From: Klebsiella sp. BIGb0407
GTDB lineage: Bacteria > Pseudomonadota > Gammaproteobacteria > Enterobacterales > Enterobacteriaceae
NCBI RefSeq assembly: GCF_024807845.1
Contig: NZ_JANUEQ010000009.1
Span: forward strand, 1-64,000
DNA length: 64,000 bases
Direction of reading: 5' to 3'
Part shown: positions 50,701 through 59,488 of the stretch, piece by piece
How the letters are laid out: every line of letters begins with the position of its first letter
Position numbering within the stretch: the first letter of the stretch is position 1
Program-made: the position numbers and the translations under genes
The notes under the pieces: model-generated
What the model was told of the DNA's origin: nothing
The model's database searches: none
What the model saw: the letters and a program-made list of their open reading frames with translations, nothing else

Positions 50701-51796
50701 TAAATATCAACTTAAACAGGTTATTAACGCTTCCGGTCGCATGACGATACTTGGCGTTTCAACCCCCACACCAGAAGTCGTTGAGCGTGTTGCTTACGGT
50801 CTTAATAATTATTTTGAAATTAAAGATTTAGTCAATAAAACGGGCGAATTTATCGCGCAGTTACTTAAAGTGGAAGATGCGGTTGTGGTTTCTTGTGCAT
50901 CAGCAGGCATCGCTCAAGCGGTGGCAGCCGTTATCATCCAGGATGATGACGATTTATTACTTAACCTACATTCATCAAACAAGTCCGTACCTCGTGAAAT
51001 TATTCTGCCAAAAGGTCATAACGTTAACTTTGGTGCCCCAGTAGATACCATGGTGACATTGGGCGGCGGGAAAGTTATTGAAGCAGGCTTTGCTAACGAA
51101 TGCAGTACCGCCCAACTGGCAGCCAAAATAACGCCACAAACCGCGGCCATTCTTTATATTAAATCTCATCATAGCGTACAAAAAAGTATGCTTACCGTCA
51201 GCGATGCCGCCCGCGTTGCCCGCGAACATCAATTACCATTAATTGTTGATGCCGCTGCGGAAGAAGATTTAACGGCTTACTACCAGGCCGGTGCCGACCT
51301 GGTTATTTATAGCGGAGCAAAGGCTATTGAAGGCCCCACCAGCGGCCTGGTTATCGGTAAAAAAACCTATGTTGAATGGGTTAAACGCCAAAGTCAGGGT
51401 ATTGGCCGCGCGATGAAAGTGGGTAAAGAAGGGATTCTGGGCCTGACGCTTGCCATCGAACAATATTTAACAGCTCCTAAAGAAACGGGTGCTGAGATGG
51501 TTAATCGGATGAGTAAATTTATGGCTGATTTAAATGCTATTCCCTCAATCTCGGCACAGGTTGTATGGGACGCTGCGGGGCGCGATATTGCCAGAGCTGA
51601 AATTAGTTTTGCTGAAAAGCAGATCGGAAAAACCACCTATGAAATTATGAGTGAATTAAAACAGGGGGATACCGCTATCTATTTCCGTGAGTACAAAGCC
51701 AATGAAGGTAAGGTAGAGGCCGATATTCGAAGCGTCAGTAATGAGCAACTTGATGTTATCTCTGAACGTATTCGTTTATTAGTGAAAGGAATTTAA
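50684..51796 (+). CDS. DgaE-family PLP-dependent ammonia-lyase
   Basis: 370 residues, SelA-like fold type I PLP enzyme: INASGRMTILGVSTPTPEV at the N-terminus, Asp189 (LIVDAAAEEDL) for the pyridine nitrogen and Lys213 in VIYSGAKAIEGPTSG as Schiff-base lysine. DgaE of Salmonella converts D-glucosaminate-6-phosphate to 2-keto-3-deoxygluconate-6-phosphate and ammonia. The pairing with a DgaF-like aldolase supports that reaction or one on a related 2-amino sugar acid phosphate. Unlike the dga operon, no mannose-type PTS genes are present. Confidence 0.88.
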   Translation: MPSVYNKYQLKQVINASGRMTILGVSTPTPEVVERVAYGLNNYFEIKDLVNKTGEFIAQLLKVEDAVVVSCASAGIAQAVAAVIIQDDDDLLLNLHSSNKSVPREIILPKGHNVNFGAPVDTMVTLGGGKVIEAGFANECSTAQLAAKITPQTAAILYIKSHHSVQKSMLTVSDAARVAREHQLPLIVDAAAEEDLTAYYQAGADLVIYSGAKAIEGPTSGLVIGKKTYVEWVKRQSQGIGRAMKVGKEGILGLTLAIEQYLTAPKETGAEMVNRMSKFMADLNAIPSISAQVVWDAAGRDIARAEISFAEKQIGKTTYEIMSELKQGDTAIYFREYKANEGKVEADIRSVSNEQLDVISERIRLLVKGI

Positions 51797-51797
51797 T

Positions 51798-52538
51798 ATG
51801 AAATTATCACCCAATTTCTACCGCGATCGCGTGTGTCTGAACGTCCTGGCGGGTAGCCATCAAAATGCTAAAGATATTTATGCTGCCGCCGAAAGCTTTG
51901 TCGTCGTAGGGGTTTTATCGAAAAACTATCCGGATATTGAAAGCGCTATTGCGGATATGAAAATCTATGCTCAGCTAACAGACAATGCGTTATCGGTAGG
52001 ATTAGGCGCTGGCGACCCTAATCAATCCATGATGGTTTCTTTAATCTCTAAGGAAGTTCAGCCTCAGCACGTTAATCAAGTTTTTACCGGGGCCCCTGTC
52101 AGTCGTGCTTTGTTAGGGCAGAATGAGACTTTTGTAAATGCACTCATCTCACCAACGGGTACCCCTGGGATGGTTAAAATCTCAACCGGCCCATTAAGTT
52201 CTGAAGCACCTGACGCTATTATTCCTATTGAAACAGCGATTATGATGCTTAAAGATATGGGAGCTGATTCTATTAAGTTCTTTAATATGCAAGGTACAAC
52301 GCATCTTGAAGAGTATAAAGCTATCGCCAAAGCGTGCGCAGAGTTTGATTTTTCTCTTGAGCCTACCGGTGGTATTGACGTAGATAATTTTGCTGAAATA
52401 CTGCAAATTGCTCTCGATGCCGGGGTGAAAAAAATAATTCCTCATATCTACAGCTCTATTATCGATAAAGAGACCGGAAATACTCGACCTGAAGACGTTA
52501 GCCAGCTATTAAAGATGGTTAAAGAAGCCGTAAATTAA
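51798..52538 (+). CDS. DgaF-family KDPG-type aldolase
   Basis: 246 residues, TIM-barrel aldolase: NVLAGSHQNAKDIY, SVGLGAGDPNQS, GTPGMVKISTGPLSSEAP, the lysine-bearing MGADSIKFFNMQG and the phosphate-binding LEPTGGIDVDNFAEI. DgaF cleaves 2-keto-3-deoxygluconate-6-phosphate to pyruvate and glyceraldehyde-3-phosphate. It starts two bases after the ammonia-lyase gene and ends the operon. Confidence 0.88.
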   Translation: MKLSPNFYRDRVCLNVLAGSHQNAKDIYAAAESFVVVGVLSKNYPDIESAIADMKIYAQLTDNALSVGLGAGDPNQSMMVSLISKEVQPQHVNQVFTGAPVSRALLGQNETFVNALISPTGTPGMVKISTGPLSSEAPDAIIPIETAIMMLKDMGADSIKFFNMQGTTHLEEYKAIAKACAEFDFSLEPTGGIDVDNFAEILQIALDAGVKKIIPHIYSSIIDKETGNTRPEDVSQLLKMVKEAVN

Positions 52539-52607
52539 TTTATTCCCCGACCGGAATAAATGTGAATAAAAATATATATCATCCGATTTATCGATAAAAC
52601 CAAGGGT

Positions 52608-52649
52608 GGCCCCGGGAGTCAGCAAAAATTTACTCCTGGGGTCATTCTT
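52608..52649 (+). terminator. Terminator after the SFCGS operon
   Basis: CCCCGGGAGT (52610-52619) pairs with ACTCCTGGGG (52632-52641) with one G-T pair, followed by TCATTCTTT. Confidence 0.7.
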
Positions 52650-52696
52650 TGATATGACTGATGAGAACACTTGTCATAAAACTAGAGGGTGATGGT

Positions 52697-53005
52697 TCAG
52701 GCAAATGCCTGTTTAAGCTTGCTGAATAAATCAATGTTCAGAGCGTCCGCATAACGAAAAACAACGTCAAGAGTCGGTGAACTATTACCACTTTCAAACT
52801 TGCTGATAGCCTGTTTACTGACACCGATTTGCCCCGCGATCTTTTCCTGCGTAATTTTACTCTGTCGGCGTTTCTGAGCCATAGCGGCAATGAGCTGTTT
52901 TCTCATCTGCACTACTTCCAGCGCTTCTGCGGTGGCCCGATCCAGGAGTAATTCATCCCGGACATCGCCCCAGTCATGTAGGTTTATAGTCATATTTTTA
53001 CCCAT
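52697..53005 (-). CDS. HigA-type antitoxin (XRE helix-turn-helix)
   Basis: 102 residues with a C-terminal XRE/Cro helix-turn-helix (KITQEKIAGQIGVSKQAISKFESGNSSPTLDVVFRYADAL, positions about 50-88) and an N-terminal helical arm (LLLDRATAEALEVVQMRKQL). It lies 20 bp downstream of the toxin gene, the reversed toxin-first order typical of HigBA. It should neutralise the toxin and repress the operon. Start at 53005 or the fifth codon. Confidence 0.85.
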   Translation of the reverse strand: MGKNMTINLHDWGDVRDELLLDRATAEALEVVQMRKQLIAAMAQKRRQSKITQEKIAGQIGVSKQAISKFESGNSSPTLDVVFRYADALNIDLFSKLKQAFA

Positions 53006-53025
53006 TGATATTTATATGAAAATGA

Positions 53026-53415
53026 TTATTTTCCAGACGTCTTGTGTTTACCCGCAGTCACCCGTGTCATCGCTTCTTTGCAAGCTTTGTATCTGGAAAG
53101 GCCGGTTTCTTTGTTGGTTTTAGAGGTTTTATTCGTTTTTTTCGCAAAGATATGAGTTATCACATACAACCCTTCCTGCAAATGGAAATAGAATCCCCTT
53201 AACCAGTGAGTTGGCGACTGCGTTTTGAGTTCGTAGAGGTCCCCTTCAATTTTTTCGGTATCAACCATCACATGAGCAGGTCCATACTGTTCAAAATCGT
53301 CAATCGCTGCGATAAATTCAGCTCTGTTAGCCGCATCAAAAGCAAACAGCTCTTTACGAGCCTCATCTAACAACCTTACGGGATACGCTACCTTTCTTTT
53401 CTTCCTTAGAGCCAT
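53026..53415 (-). CDS. HigB/Gp49-type toxin (RelE superfamily)
   Basis: The start at 53415 (MALRKKRKVAYP) has a good AGGATGG site and gives 129 residues; the frame is open to 53475. RelE/ParE-like, phage Gp49 (DUF891) type: ARKELFAFDAANRAEFIAAIDDFEQYGP, DLYELKTQSPTHWLRGFYF and ITHIFAKKTNKTSKTNKETG (basic, lysine-rich end). Such toxins cleave mRNA on the ribosome. It is the promoter-proximal gene of the pair. Confidence 0.83.
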   Translation of the reverse strand: MALRKKRKVAYPVRLLDEARKELFAFDAANRAEFIAAIDDFEQYGPAHVMVDTEKIEGDLYELKTQSPTHWLRGFYFHLQEGLYVITHIFAKKTNKTSKTNKETGLSRYKACKEAMTRVTAGKHKTSGK

Positions 53416-53477
53416 CGCTATCCATCCTGGATACATATCAAACATCAGCCGTTTATGTTGAGAAAGTATACTCACCC

Positions 53478-53513
53478 AGCCCTGAAGTCAACCCATTGGT
53501 TGACTTCAGGGCT
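53478..53513. promoter_or_regulatory. Large palindrome upstream of the toxin-antitoxin pair
   Basis: A perfect 16-bp stem (53478-53493 with 53498-53513) with a CATT loop and a T6 run on the plus strand, about 60 bp upstream of the toxin start. It could be a terminator from unknown plus-strand transcription or the operator bound by the antitoxin. Confidence 0.6.
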
Positions 53514-53651
53514 TTTTTCACTCACCGTTGAGCTGACAGGCAGAGAAATCCGATTTTTTTGTTGTTCACATTCACTTATGCGTTATTTACTCATCTCCAG
53601 TAGTAAACTGCCAATACAGAACACAGACAGAGTAAGTACAGAGGCAGCACG

Positions 53652-54161
53652 ATGAAAAAAATGACCAAATCCTTATGTTCCGTTGGCTGGGCTATCTGCT
53701 TATTAAGCACCACAGCCCATGCAGCAAGCTGGCAAGATAGCCTCAACGGTGCCGCTTCTGACCTGTTAGGCAGCAGCTCAGGTAGTAAAACCACCGCCAG
53801 CACGACGGATGGCGGACTTTCCCTTGGCACCATCACCAAGCTGCTGGGTGGCGGTAATAATGCCGTTGCCTCCAGCAGTATGACCAACGCGACGGGCGTG
53901 CTGGAATATTGTATCCGCAATAAAGTGGTCAATAACGTCAATGGGTTAACCGATCAGCTCCAATCTAAACTGGGACTAAACAGTAATAAAAAGCAGTCTA
54001 AAGAGACGAGCTACCAGCAGGGGATTGCCGGGCTATTGAATACCGGCAGTAATCAAAAGCTGGACCTCAATGCGCTCGGGGAAACAGAGCTAGGTAAACA
54101 GCTAAAAACCAAAGCTTGTAATGTGGTACTGGACCAGGGCAAGTCCTATCTCGGCCTTTGA
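53652..54161 (+). CDS. yjjA: DUF2501 periplasmic protein YjjA
   Basis: 169 residues: signal peptide ending AHAA followed by SWQDSLNGAASDLLG, a Ser/Gly-rich segment, and the family C-terminal half (GVLEYCIRNKVV; SYQQGIAGLLNTGS; KTKACNVVLDQGKSYLG) with a conserved Cys pair likely disulfide-bonded. It looks homologous to E. coli YjjA. Function unknown. Confidence 0.85.
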   Translation: MKKMTKSLCSVGWAICLLSTTAHAASWQDSLNGAASDLLGSSSGSKTTASTTDGGLSLGTITKLLGGGNNAVASSSMTNATGVLEYCIRNKVVNNVNGLTDQLQSKLGLNSNKKQSKETSYQQGIAGLLNTGSNQKLDLNALGETELGKQLKTKACNVVLDQGKSYLGL

Positions 54162-54327
54162 TTATCACCACCAGATAAACAGACCGTCCCCAAAAACATG
54201 ACAGTATTTTAATCTTAAAAATAAACAATTTATGAAATAAAAGCCCACACAATATTAATATCATGGTGCTAACTGCCAGAAAGTTTGGCGGTTAGCATAT
54301 ATATTTAATATTATAAGGCTCTTCATA

Positions 54328-55075
54328 ATGATCGTTGATGTTAGTACCCGATATTTTCCCGCCGCTATCAGTGTCAATCATTCCCACACAGATCTCCCTC
54401 CTGATATAAGAGTCTGGATAAAAATAAAGACATTCTTTGCTCATACTCACCAATCTGCAGCATTAGAGTGCATTCGGATAATTCATCACCCGCCGCTCGG
54501 AATAACACGAGAAGATATATCCAACATATTTGAACAGCTAAGAATGCTCGCCTATTCCGGATACCAGGAAAATATTCAGTCACACCGAAACCAGAAGAAC
54601 CATTTCTGTAACCTGAACGCCAACAACCATGAGACGCTCTCGGTCACCTTTTATGATTCCAGCAGCTATATCCTGGAATATGACGGCTACAGAAAAACGC
54701 ATGCTACTGCCACGCTCCCACAGACCGCAGAAGATTATGAAGCTATCTGGTTTGCATGGAAAAAAGCCGCATTACCTGGAGGTAGGTAACAACCCGCTGA
54801 CAGGCCTGCCGAAATTACCATCAGAACTTCAGTACCTGGTGATGACGAATACTTTGCTGACCAGTATGCCAGTCCTGCCACCAAACCTTCATAGACTGAA
54901 TGTGCGTATCTCGCACTCTGCTGATGCTAAAGAATATGACATGCGACCCTTGTTACAGAAACGAGCCAGAAGAACGCAGATATTCAGGTAGGGCAGCCCG
55001 GTAATAATGATTCGGTTCCCCGCATCCCATCCTGACGATTTAATGCCTGAATCAATTGCGGATTGCAACATCGTC
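54328..55075 (+). pseudogene. Decayed SspH2/SlrP-type LRR effector gene
   Basis: The first frame (54328-54789, 153 residues) matches the N-terminal secretion and targeting domain of the Salmonella type III effectors SspH2/SspH1/SlrP as I recall them: IKIKTFFAHTHQSAALECI, IIHHPPLGITREDI, FEQLRMLAYSGYQENIQS, ETLSVTFYDSSSYILEYDGY and the end TAEDYEAIWFAWKKAALPG. Translation then leaves frame; the next frame (about 54764-54991) encodes two LRR repeats (NNPLTGLPKLPSELQYLVM; NTLLTSMPVLPPNLHRLNV). After a stop at 54989 there is PVIMIRFPA-like sequence similar to the LRR-NEL linker. The catalytic NEL ubiquitin-ligase domain is gone. The first frame could still make a short secreted fragment. Confidence 0.82.
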
Positions 55076-55151
55076 TGCTCCCGCACACTTATTGTTTACA
55101 TTTTGTGGTATCACTGACAAAAGGAAAATGAATGACAACAGGGTTAAATAA

Positions 55152-56819
55152 ATGTGGCAGACGCGCGCGCTGGAATTAAATAATCAGGCGTACTGGAACT
55201 GGGATAAGGCTTGTGAGCTGCTGGAATATGCCGTTTCTTATGAATTCAACACCATCATTGTTGGACAGGCCGATTTGTTTAATAAACTGGTCTCACCCAA
55301 AGGCTATACGCCTCATAATTATAATGACTACCTTTCCAGCCAGCAGCGTGCCCGTTGCGTCTATCTGAACCGGCTGGCTAAACGCTGCCAGAGCAAAGGG
55401 TTACGATTCTATCTGCAGGCAAAAGAGTTAAGTTTTCCCACAGATTTACTGTGCGCCCATCCGCACCTCTTCGATGCCGAACGCGGAGTGCAGTTCGACG
55501 CAGACTTCTGGTGTCGTTACCTGGCGGATAAAGTCTCGCTTATTTGCCAGCAAATCCCCTCGCTGAGCGGCCTTCTGGTCGCTATTTCTAATACTGATGG
55601 TTTACTTCCGGTTTCACGACCTAACTGGGAGTTAGCCGGGGATAATAACGATGGCACAAGCGATGCCCGGAGTCTGTCGCTCTATAGCCGCTGTTTCGCC
55701 GCTCTCGCAAAGGCGATACAGGATGAAAATAAACATCTGGTGCTGCGGGTTTTCCCTGCCGGAAATCATGATCTCGACAATGTGCTGGAGGCCATCCGTC
55801 CGCTCCCCGAAAATGTTGGCGTTTCAATAAAAATAACCCCTGAACGCTTCTGGCCCTCCTTTCCGAATAACCCGGCACTACTGGCAGTAAACGACCGGGA
55901 AGTCTGGGTGGATTTAGATCTGGTGGGCGAGGAAGTGGGCTGGGGAATTTTCCCTTATCCGCGGATTAACGAACTCCAGGGGCGGCTGTTGTGGTGTCGA
56001 AGTAATCCGGCAATACGCGGCGCAGTCTGTAAAACCAGCTGGGAAGGCGTCGATAATCACTGGATCATGGGCACATTGAGTGAATGTAACTTGTTTGCTT
56101 GCAGCCGTATGTTACGCAGTAATAATACCCCACTCACCCAGTCTCAGTTGCTGATACTCTGGCTTGATGAAAGCTATGGCTGGCGTCCTGAACCCGCAGT
56201 CTTTGCCGAGTTCAGTACGCTTATGGAACAAGCCGGACAGGTGTTATATCAGGCTATCTATGTACGCGACCATGTCTTCCACCGTCACAGCCAGGTGCCA
56301 GAAAGCTATGGTCAGGCGGTATGGAGTCTCTATGGGCAGCTAAACCGTAATCACTGGCTGCCAGGCTCAGAGCGCGATATCTCTTTTAGCGCCAAAGAGG
56401 TTGAGAGATCGGCCACTTGCCTGTCACGTATTGCCACAGAGAAAGATGAGACGCGCGATGCCGTCGCAGCGCTGCATAAACAGGCGCTGCTCTTTGCTGA
56501 AACTGCTTTATTTCCCTGGGCTTTAAAACGGCGCTGGCTGGAGGAATGGCAGGGATTTGCGCTCTACTGCCAGCTGTTTATCCATGCTCAAAAGGCCTTT
56601 TTTACTCTGTATTTCGCTAAAGAAGTAGAGAACAGCTGGAGTATGCGTGAAATCAGCCTGATCAATATTCAGGAGCTGTATCGTTGTGCCGCAGAAATGG
56701 ACGATTACTGCACCCGACACGCGGAAGCTTCTCCAGGCCTTCATGTCCTGTTTGATGTCAGCCGTGTCATGGCTCTGGCAGACAGTTTCAGTGAAGAGCT
56801 ACGGGCTTTAAAAGGATAA
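55152..56819 (+). CDS. Uncharacterised cytoplasmic protein of a carbohydrate locus
   Basis: 555 residues, no signal peptide or membrane segment. The N-terminal 330 residues look like a (beta/alpha)8 barrel of the glycosidase type (NTIIVGQADLFNKL; LRFYLQAKELSFPTDLL; LSGLLVAISNTDGLLPVSR; KHLVLRVFPAGNHDL; NVGVSIKITPERFWPSFP; EVWVDLDLVGEEVGWG; AVCKTSWEGVDNHWIMG), and the remainder is helical. The architecture recalls alpha-glucuronidases (GH67/GH115) but I cannot assign a family or catalytic residues. It is followed by related carbohydrate genes, though 272 bp with CRP sites intervene. AGGG lies 11 bases before the ATG. Confidence 0.7.
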   Translation: MWQTRALELNNQAYWNWDKACELLEYAVSYEFNTIIVGQADLFNKLVSPKGYTPHNYNDYLSSQQRARCVYLNRLAKRCQSKGLRFYLQAKELSFPTDLLCAHPHLFDAERGVQFDADFWCRYLADKVSLICQQIPSLSGLLVAISNTDGLLPVSRPNWELAGDNNDGTSDARSLSLYSRCFAALAKAIQDENKHLVLRVFPAGNHDLDNVLEAIRPLPENVGVSIKITPERFWPSFPNNPALLAVNDREVWVDLDLVGEEVGWGIFPYPRINELQGRLLWCRSNPAIRGAVCKTSWEGVDNHWIMGTLSECNLFACSRMLRSNNTPLTQSQLLILWLDESYGWRPEPAVFAEFSTLMEQAGQVLYQAIYVRDHVFHRHSQVPESYGQAVWSLYGQLNRNHWLPGSERDISFSAKEVERSATCLSRIATEKDETRDAVAALHKQALLFAETALFPWALKRRWLEEWQGFALYCQLFIHAQKAFFTLYFAKEVENSWSMREISLINIQELYRCAAEMDDYCTRHAEASPGLHVLFDVSRVMALADSFSEELRALKG

Positions 56820-56854
56820 GCGTCCCAGGATTCTGGGTAAGATGGAGATATTGA

Positions 56855-56870
56855 TGTGACGCCTGTCACA
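56855..56870 (+). promoter_or_regulatory. CRP site 1
   Basis: TGTGACGCCTGTCACA has both perfect CRP half-sites (TGTGA-N6-TCACA) inside a 20-bp palindrome (56853-56872). Confidence 0.8.
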
Positions 56871-56895
56871 TCAAATTTCTCGCCCCAAAAATTTT

Positions 56896-56911
56896 CGTGA
56901 TCACTCTCACA
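56896..56911 (+). promoter_or_regulatory. CRP site 2
   Basis: CGTGATCACTCTCACA matches TGTGA-N6-TCACA at nine of ten positions. Its centre is 41 bp (about four helical turns) from site 1, so two CRP dimers could sit on the same face upstream of the 57092 gene. Confidence 0.65.
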
Positions 56912-57091
56912 ACGATATTTTCGCTGCTATCCAAAAATATGACGCCAATCACGTTACTCGCTCGCTTACCCCCTGCTTTGTGAAGTTTCGTCCATATCTC
57001 ACGAATACCTTTCATCCACTGCTCGACGGATATTACAAAGCCATTGATGATACGCGCTGAATAAATCAGTCCTGCAGGAGATAAAGAAAAT

Positions 57092-59488
57092 ATGTCACAG
57101 GGTGACTGGCAATTAGCACAGGGCGAGGCGCTGACGCGTTTTCTCTTCTCAGCGGCAAAAATGAATCGTTTTGCTGAGTTTTATACCGGTGAAATCACTG
57201 ATCCTGCTATAGATTATCACTTTCGTAACGGTGCAGGCCCTAAAGGCGAGTCGTTCTGCCGCCGGGTATTCCGGGAAACACAAGCCCTGCGTGCTGTTGA
57301 CCCCGCCAAGGCACTTTCCTGTGAGGAAATGACACTTCCGGGGCCTAATAATTCCGTTTCTTTTTCTGATTTCTCTCATCTGCCGTTTCACGGACAACGC
57401 TGGCTGAAAGTGGATTTGTTTGCCCCTGTTGATGGCGAATTTCGCTTTCAGCTCGGTACCTGTGGCGGCGTACGGATTTGGCATACAGCAATTCAGATAG
57501 CCTGTTTCACCCCCTTCACACGGAATACCCTGCAGTACTGCGAGGTAAAGCTGCCGTTGAAGGCGGGTAAAAACAGTCTGCTGATACATCTTGATGAACT
57601 GTTTGAGCGTGACACAATATTTTCCCTGAGCATGGTTTACCTGGACTCATTAACGCTGGGTGTCGGGTTACCCGGTATTGAAGGTCAATCAGCTGATGAA
57701 TTAAGTCGGTTTGCCAATGGCTTACGCCCCGAGTTGTCCGTTTTCGAGCATTCCGTGCATATTCACTGCACCGTTCCGGCCCCGGACAGCATCGTCCTGC
57801 GCGGAGAGCTACGTGGTATGGGCAACGATAACTTCCAGCCGCAATTCATTAATTTTGGAAAAACTAATACGGGAGATCTGTCGCTTGCTCTCCCACTGCC
57901 ACGCTCTCTCGGAGAAGCGCACTACCAGTTACGTCTGACGCTGCAACGCGGTGCAATATCGCTAACCCGCAGCATCGGGATCAATGTTATGCCGGAGATT
58001 CCGGCAGTGACGACCGCAAAGACGCTGGCCGGACGAAAACTTGAGTCTCTGCGCTATACCGCTACTCACGGCATGGACAGGACCTGCCGCTTACTGGCGA
58101 TGATGCATCTTCATGAATATGGTCCGCAGGCTGAAAGTCTGCTGAACAGCACCCTGCAACGTATCAGTGCCCGTGAAGACTGCTCTGACTTCTCCCTGGT
58201 CCCCTTACTGTGGATTTGGCGTTACCACCATGGCGAGCACTTCCCTGCCCCGCTATGGCGTCGGGTAAAATCTACCGTGCTGGGATACCGCTACTGGCTG
58301 GACGAACTGGGCTCTGATGTGATGTGGTTCTGGAGTGAGAATCACGCGCTTTGTTTTCATACCGCGCAATATCTGGCGGGGCAGTGCTTTCCCGACGAGC
58401 GTTTTATTGCCTCTGGTCGCTATGGCCATCAACAGCAGGCCATTGCCGAAGCCCGGCTATTGCAGTGGTTCGACGCTGTGGAACAGCACGGTTTCGTCGA
58501 GTGGAACTCTGCCCCCTATTATCCCGTGGACTACATTGGGCTGTTCGCGCTCTGGCAGATGGCAGAAAGCGAAGCCCTTCGTATGCGAGCCGGAAAGTGC
58601 ATTGACCGCTTAATGCTACTCAGCGCTTTGCATTACCAGAGTGGTGTCGCCGCAGGCACCATGGGGCGGGTATATGAAAAAGAGTTGCTGGCGGGTAGCC
58701 TGACGGAACTGTCAGCCTATGGCGCCGTAGCCTGGGGTAATGGCACCTGTAATCGCAAATGTGCTTCATTGCCAATGTTCTGTGCCAGTGATTACACCCC
58801 TCCGATAGTGACACAACAGTATGCGGATATGCCCGAGGGAGAACTCGCAGCATGGTATCGCTGCGGCGGGGGTAACATCGTTGTGTGGAAAGCGCCTGAG
58901 GTTATCTTATCCTCCTGTGTCGACCATCTTACGGGTTTGCCTGGCCATCAGCAGCATCTGGTTGATCTCCAGTTCGCCTCCAGTGCAGAAGCCCGAATCT
59001 GGATTAATCATCCGGGAGAAGATGAGCCGGGGGGTGAAAAGCGCCCTTCATTCTGGGCAGGCAACGGCATTATGCCCTTGGTTCAGCAGTACGAAAATCG
59101 GCTGTTAGTAGAATGGAATATCGACGCGCAGGATGCTCTACCCTGGACTCATATCCACCTCCCGGTCCAGGCTTTTGACCTGGTTATCGCAACCGACTGT
59201 GCACGTCTGGTTCGCGCAGGTAACGCTTTTGCTCTGATTCTCTGTTCGCTTCCTCTGGAAAGTATAGAAACAGGATTAACCGCGGGAAGAGAGTGCCGTG
59301 CGATGGGTCGGCAGGCTCGCTGGTATATCGAAGCCGGTTATGGTGATGAGTCTGCCTTCGCAGCCTTCTCTTCACGCGCAATGACACTTGTCCTTGATAA
59401 GAATTTTTCGCTTATGGACGATGCTCCTTCTTTCCCACAACTTGACGACAGCGGACCGCAGATCCTCATCAAAGGAGTTCAGGCATGA
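57092..59488 (+). CDS. Uncharacterised protein, probable polysaccharide-degrading enzyme
   Basis: 798 residues, no signal peptide. The N-terminal 180 residues look like a beta-sandwich (RWLKVDLFAPVDGEFRFQLGTCGGVRIWHT; LPLKAGKNSLLIHLDELFERD, within residues 108-200). The centre, about 330-560, looks like an alpha/alpha toroid with MWFWSENHALCFHTAQYLAGQ and a later VEWNSAPYYPVDYIGLFALWQM, and the C-terminus returns to beta-strands. The toroid plus sandwich layout is common in polysaccharide lyases and GH families; I cannot name one. It overlaps the GH105 gene by four bases, so a shared pathway on uronate-containing sugars is likely. Confidence 0.7.
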   Translation: MSQGDWQLAQGEALTRFLFSAAKMNRFAEFYTGEITDPAIDYHFRNGAGPKGESFCRRVFRETQALRAVDPAKALSCEEMTLPGPNNSVSFSDFSHLPFHGQRWLKVDLFAPVDGEFRFQLGTCGGVRIWHTAIQIACFTPFTRNTLQYCEVKLPLKAGKNSLLIHLDELFERDTIFSLSMVYLDSLTLGVGLPGIEGQSADELSRFANGLRPELSVFEHSVHIHCTVPAPDSIVLRGELRGMGNDNFQPQFINFGKTNTGDLSLALPLPRSLGEAHYQLRLTLQRGAISLTRSIGINVMPEIPAVTTAKTLAGRKLESLRYTATHGMDRTCRLLAMMHLHEYGPQAESLLNSTLQRISAREDCSDFSLVPLLWIWRYHHGEHFPAPLWRRVKSTVLGYRYWLDELGSDVMWFWSENHALCFHTAQYLAGQCFPDERFIASGRYGHQQQAIAEARLLQWFDAVEQHGFVEWNSAPYYPVDYIGLFALWQMAESEALRMRAGKCIDRLMLLSALHYQSGVAAGTMGRVYEKELLAGSLTELSAYGAVAWGNGTCNRKCASLPMFCASDYTPPIVTQQYADMPEGELAAWYRCGGGNIVVWKAPEVILSSCVDHLTGLPGHQQHLVDLQFASSAEARIWINHPGEDEPGGEKRPSFWAGNGIMPLVQQYENRLLVEWNIDAQDALPWTHIHLPVQAFDLVIATDCARLVRAGNAFALILCSLPLESIETGLTAGRECRAMGRQARWYIEAGYGDESAFAAFSSRAMTLVLDKNFSLMDDAPSFPQLDDSGPQILIKGVQA

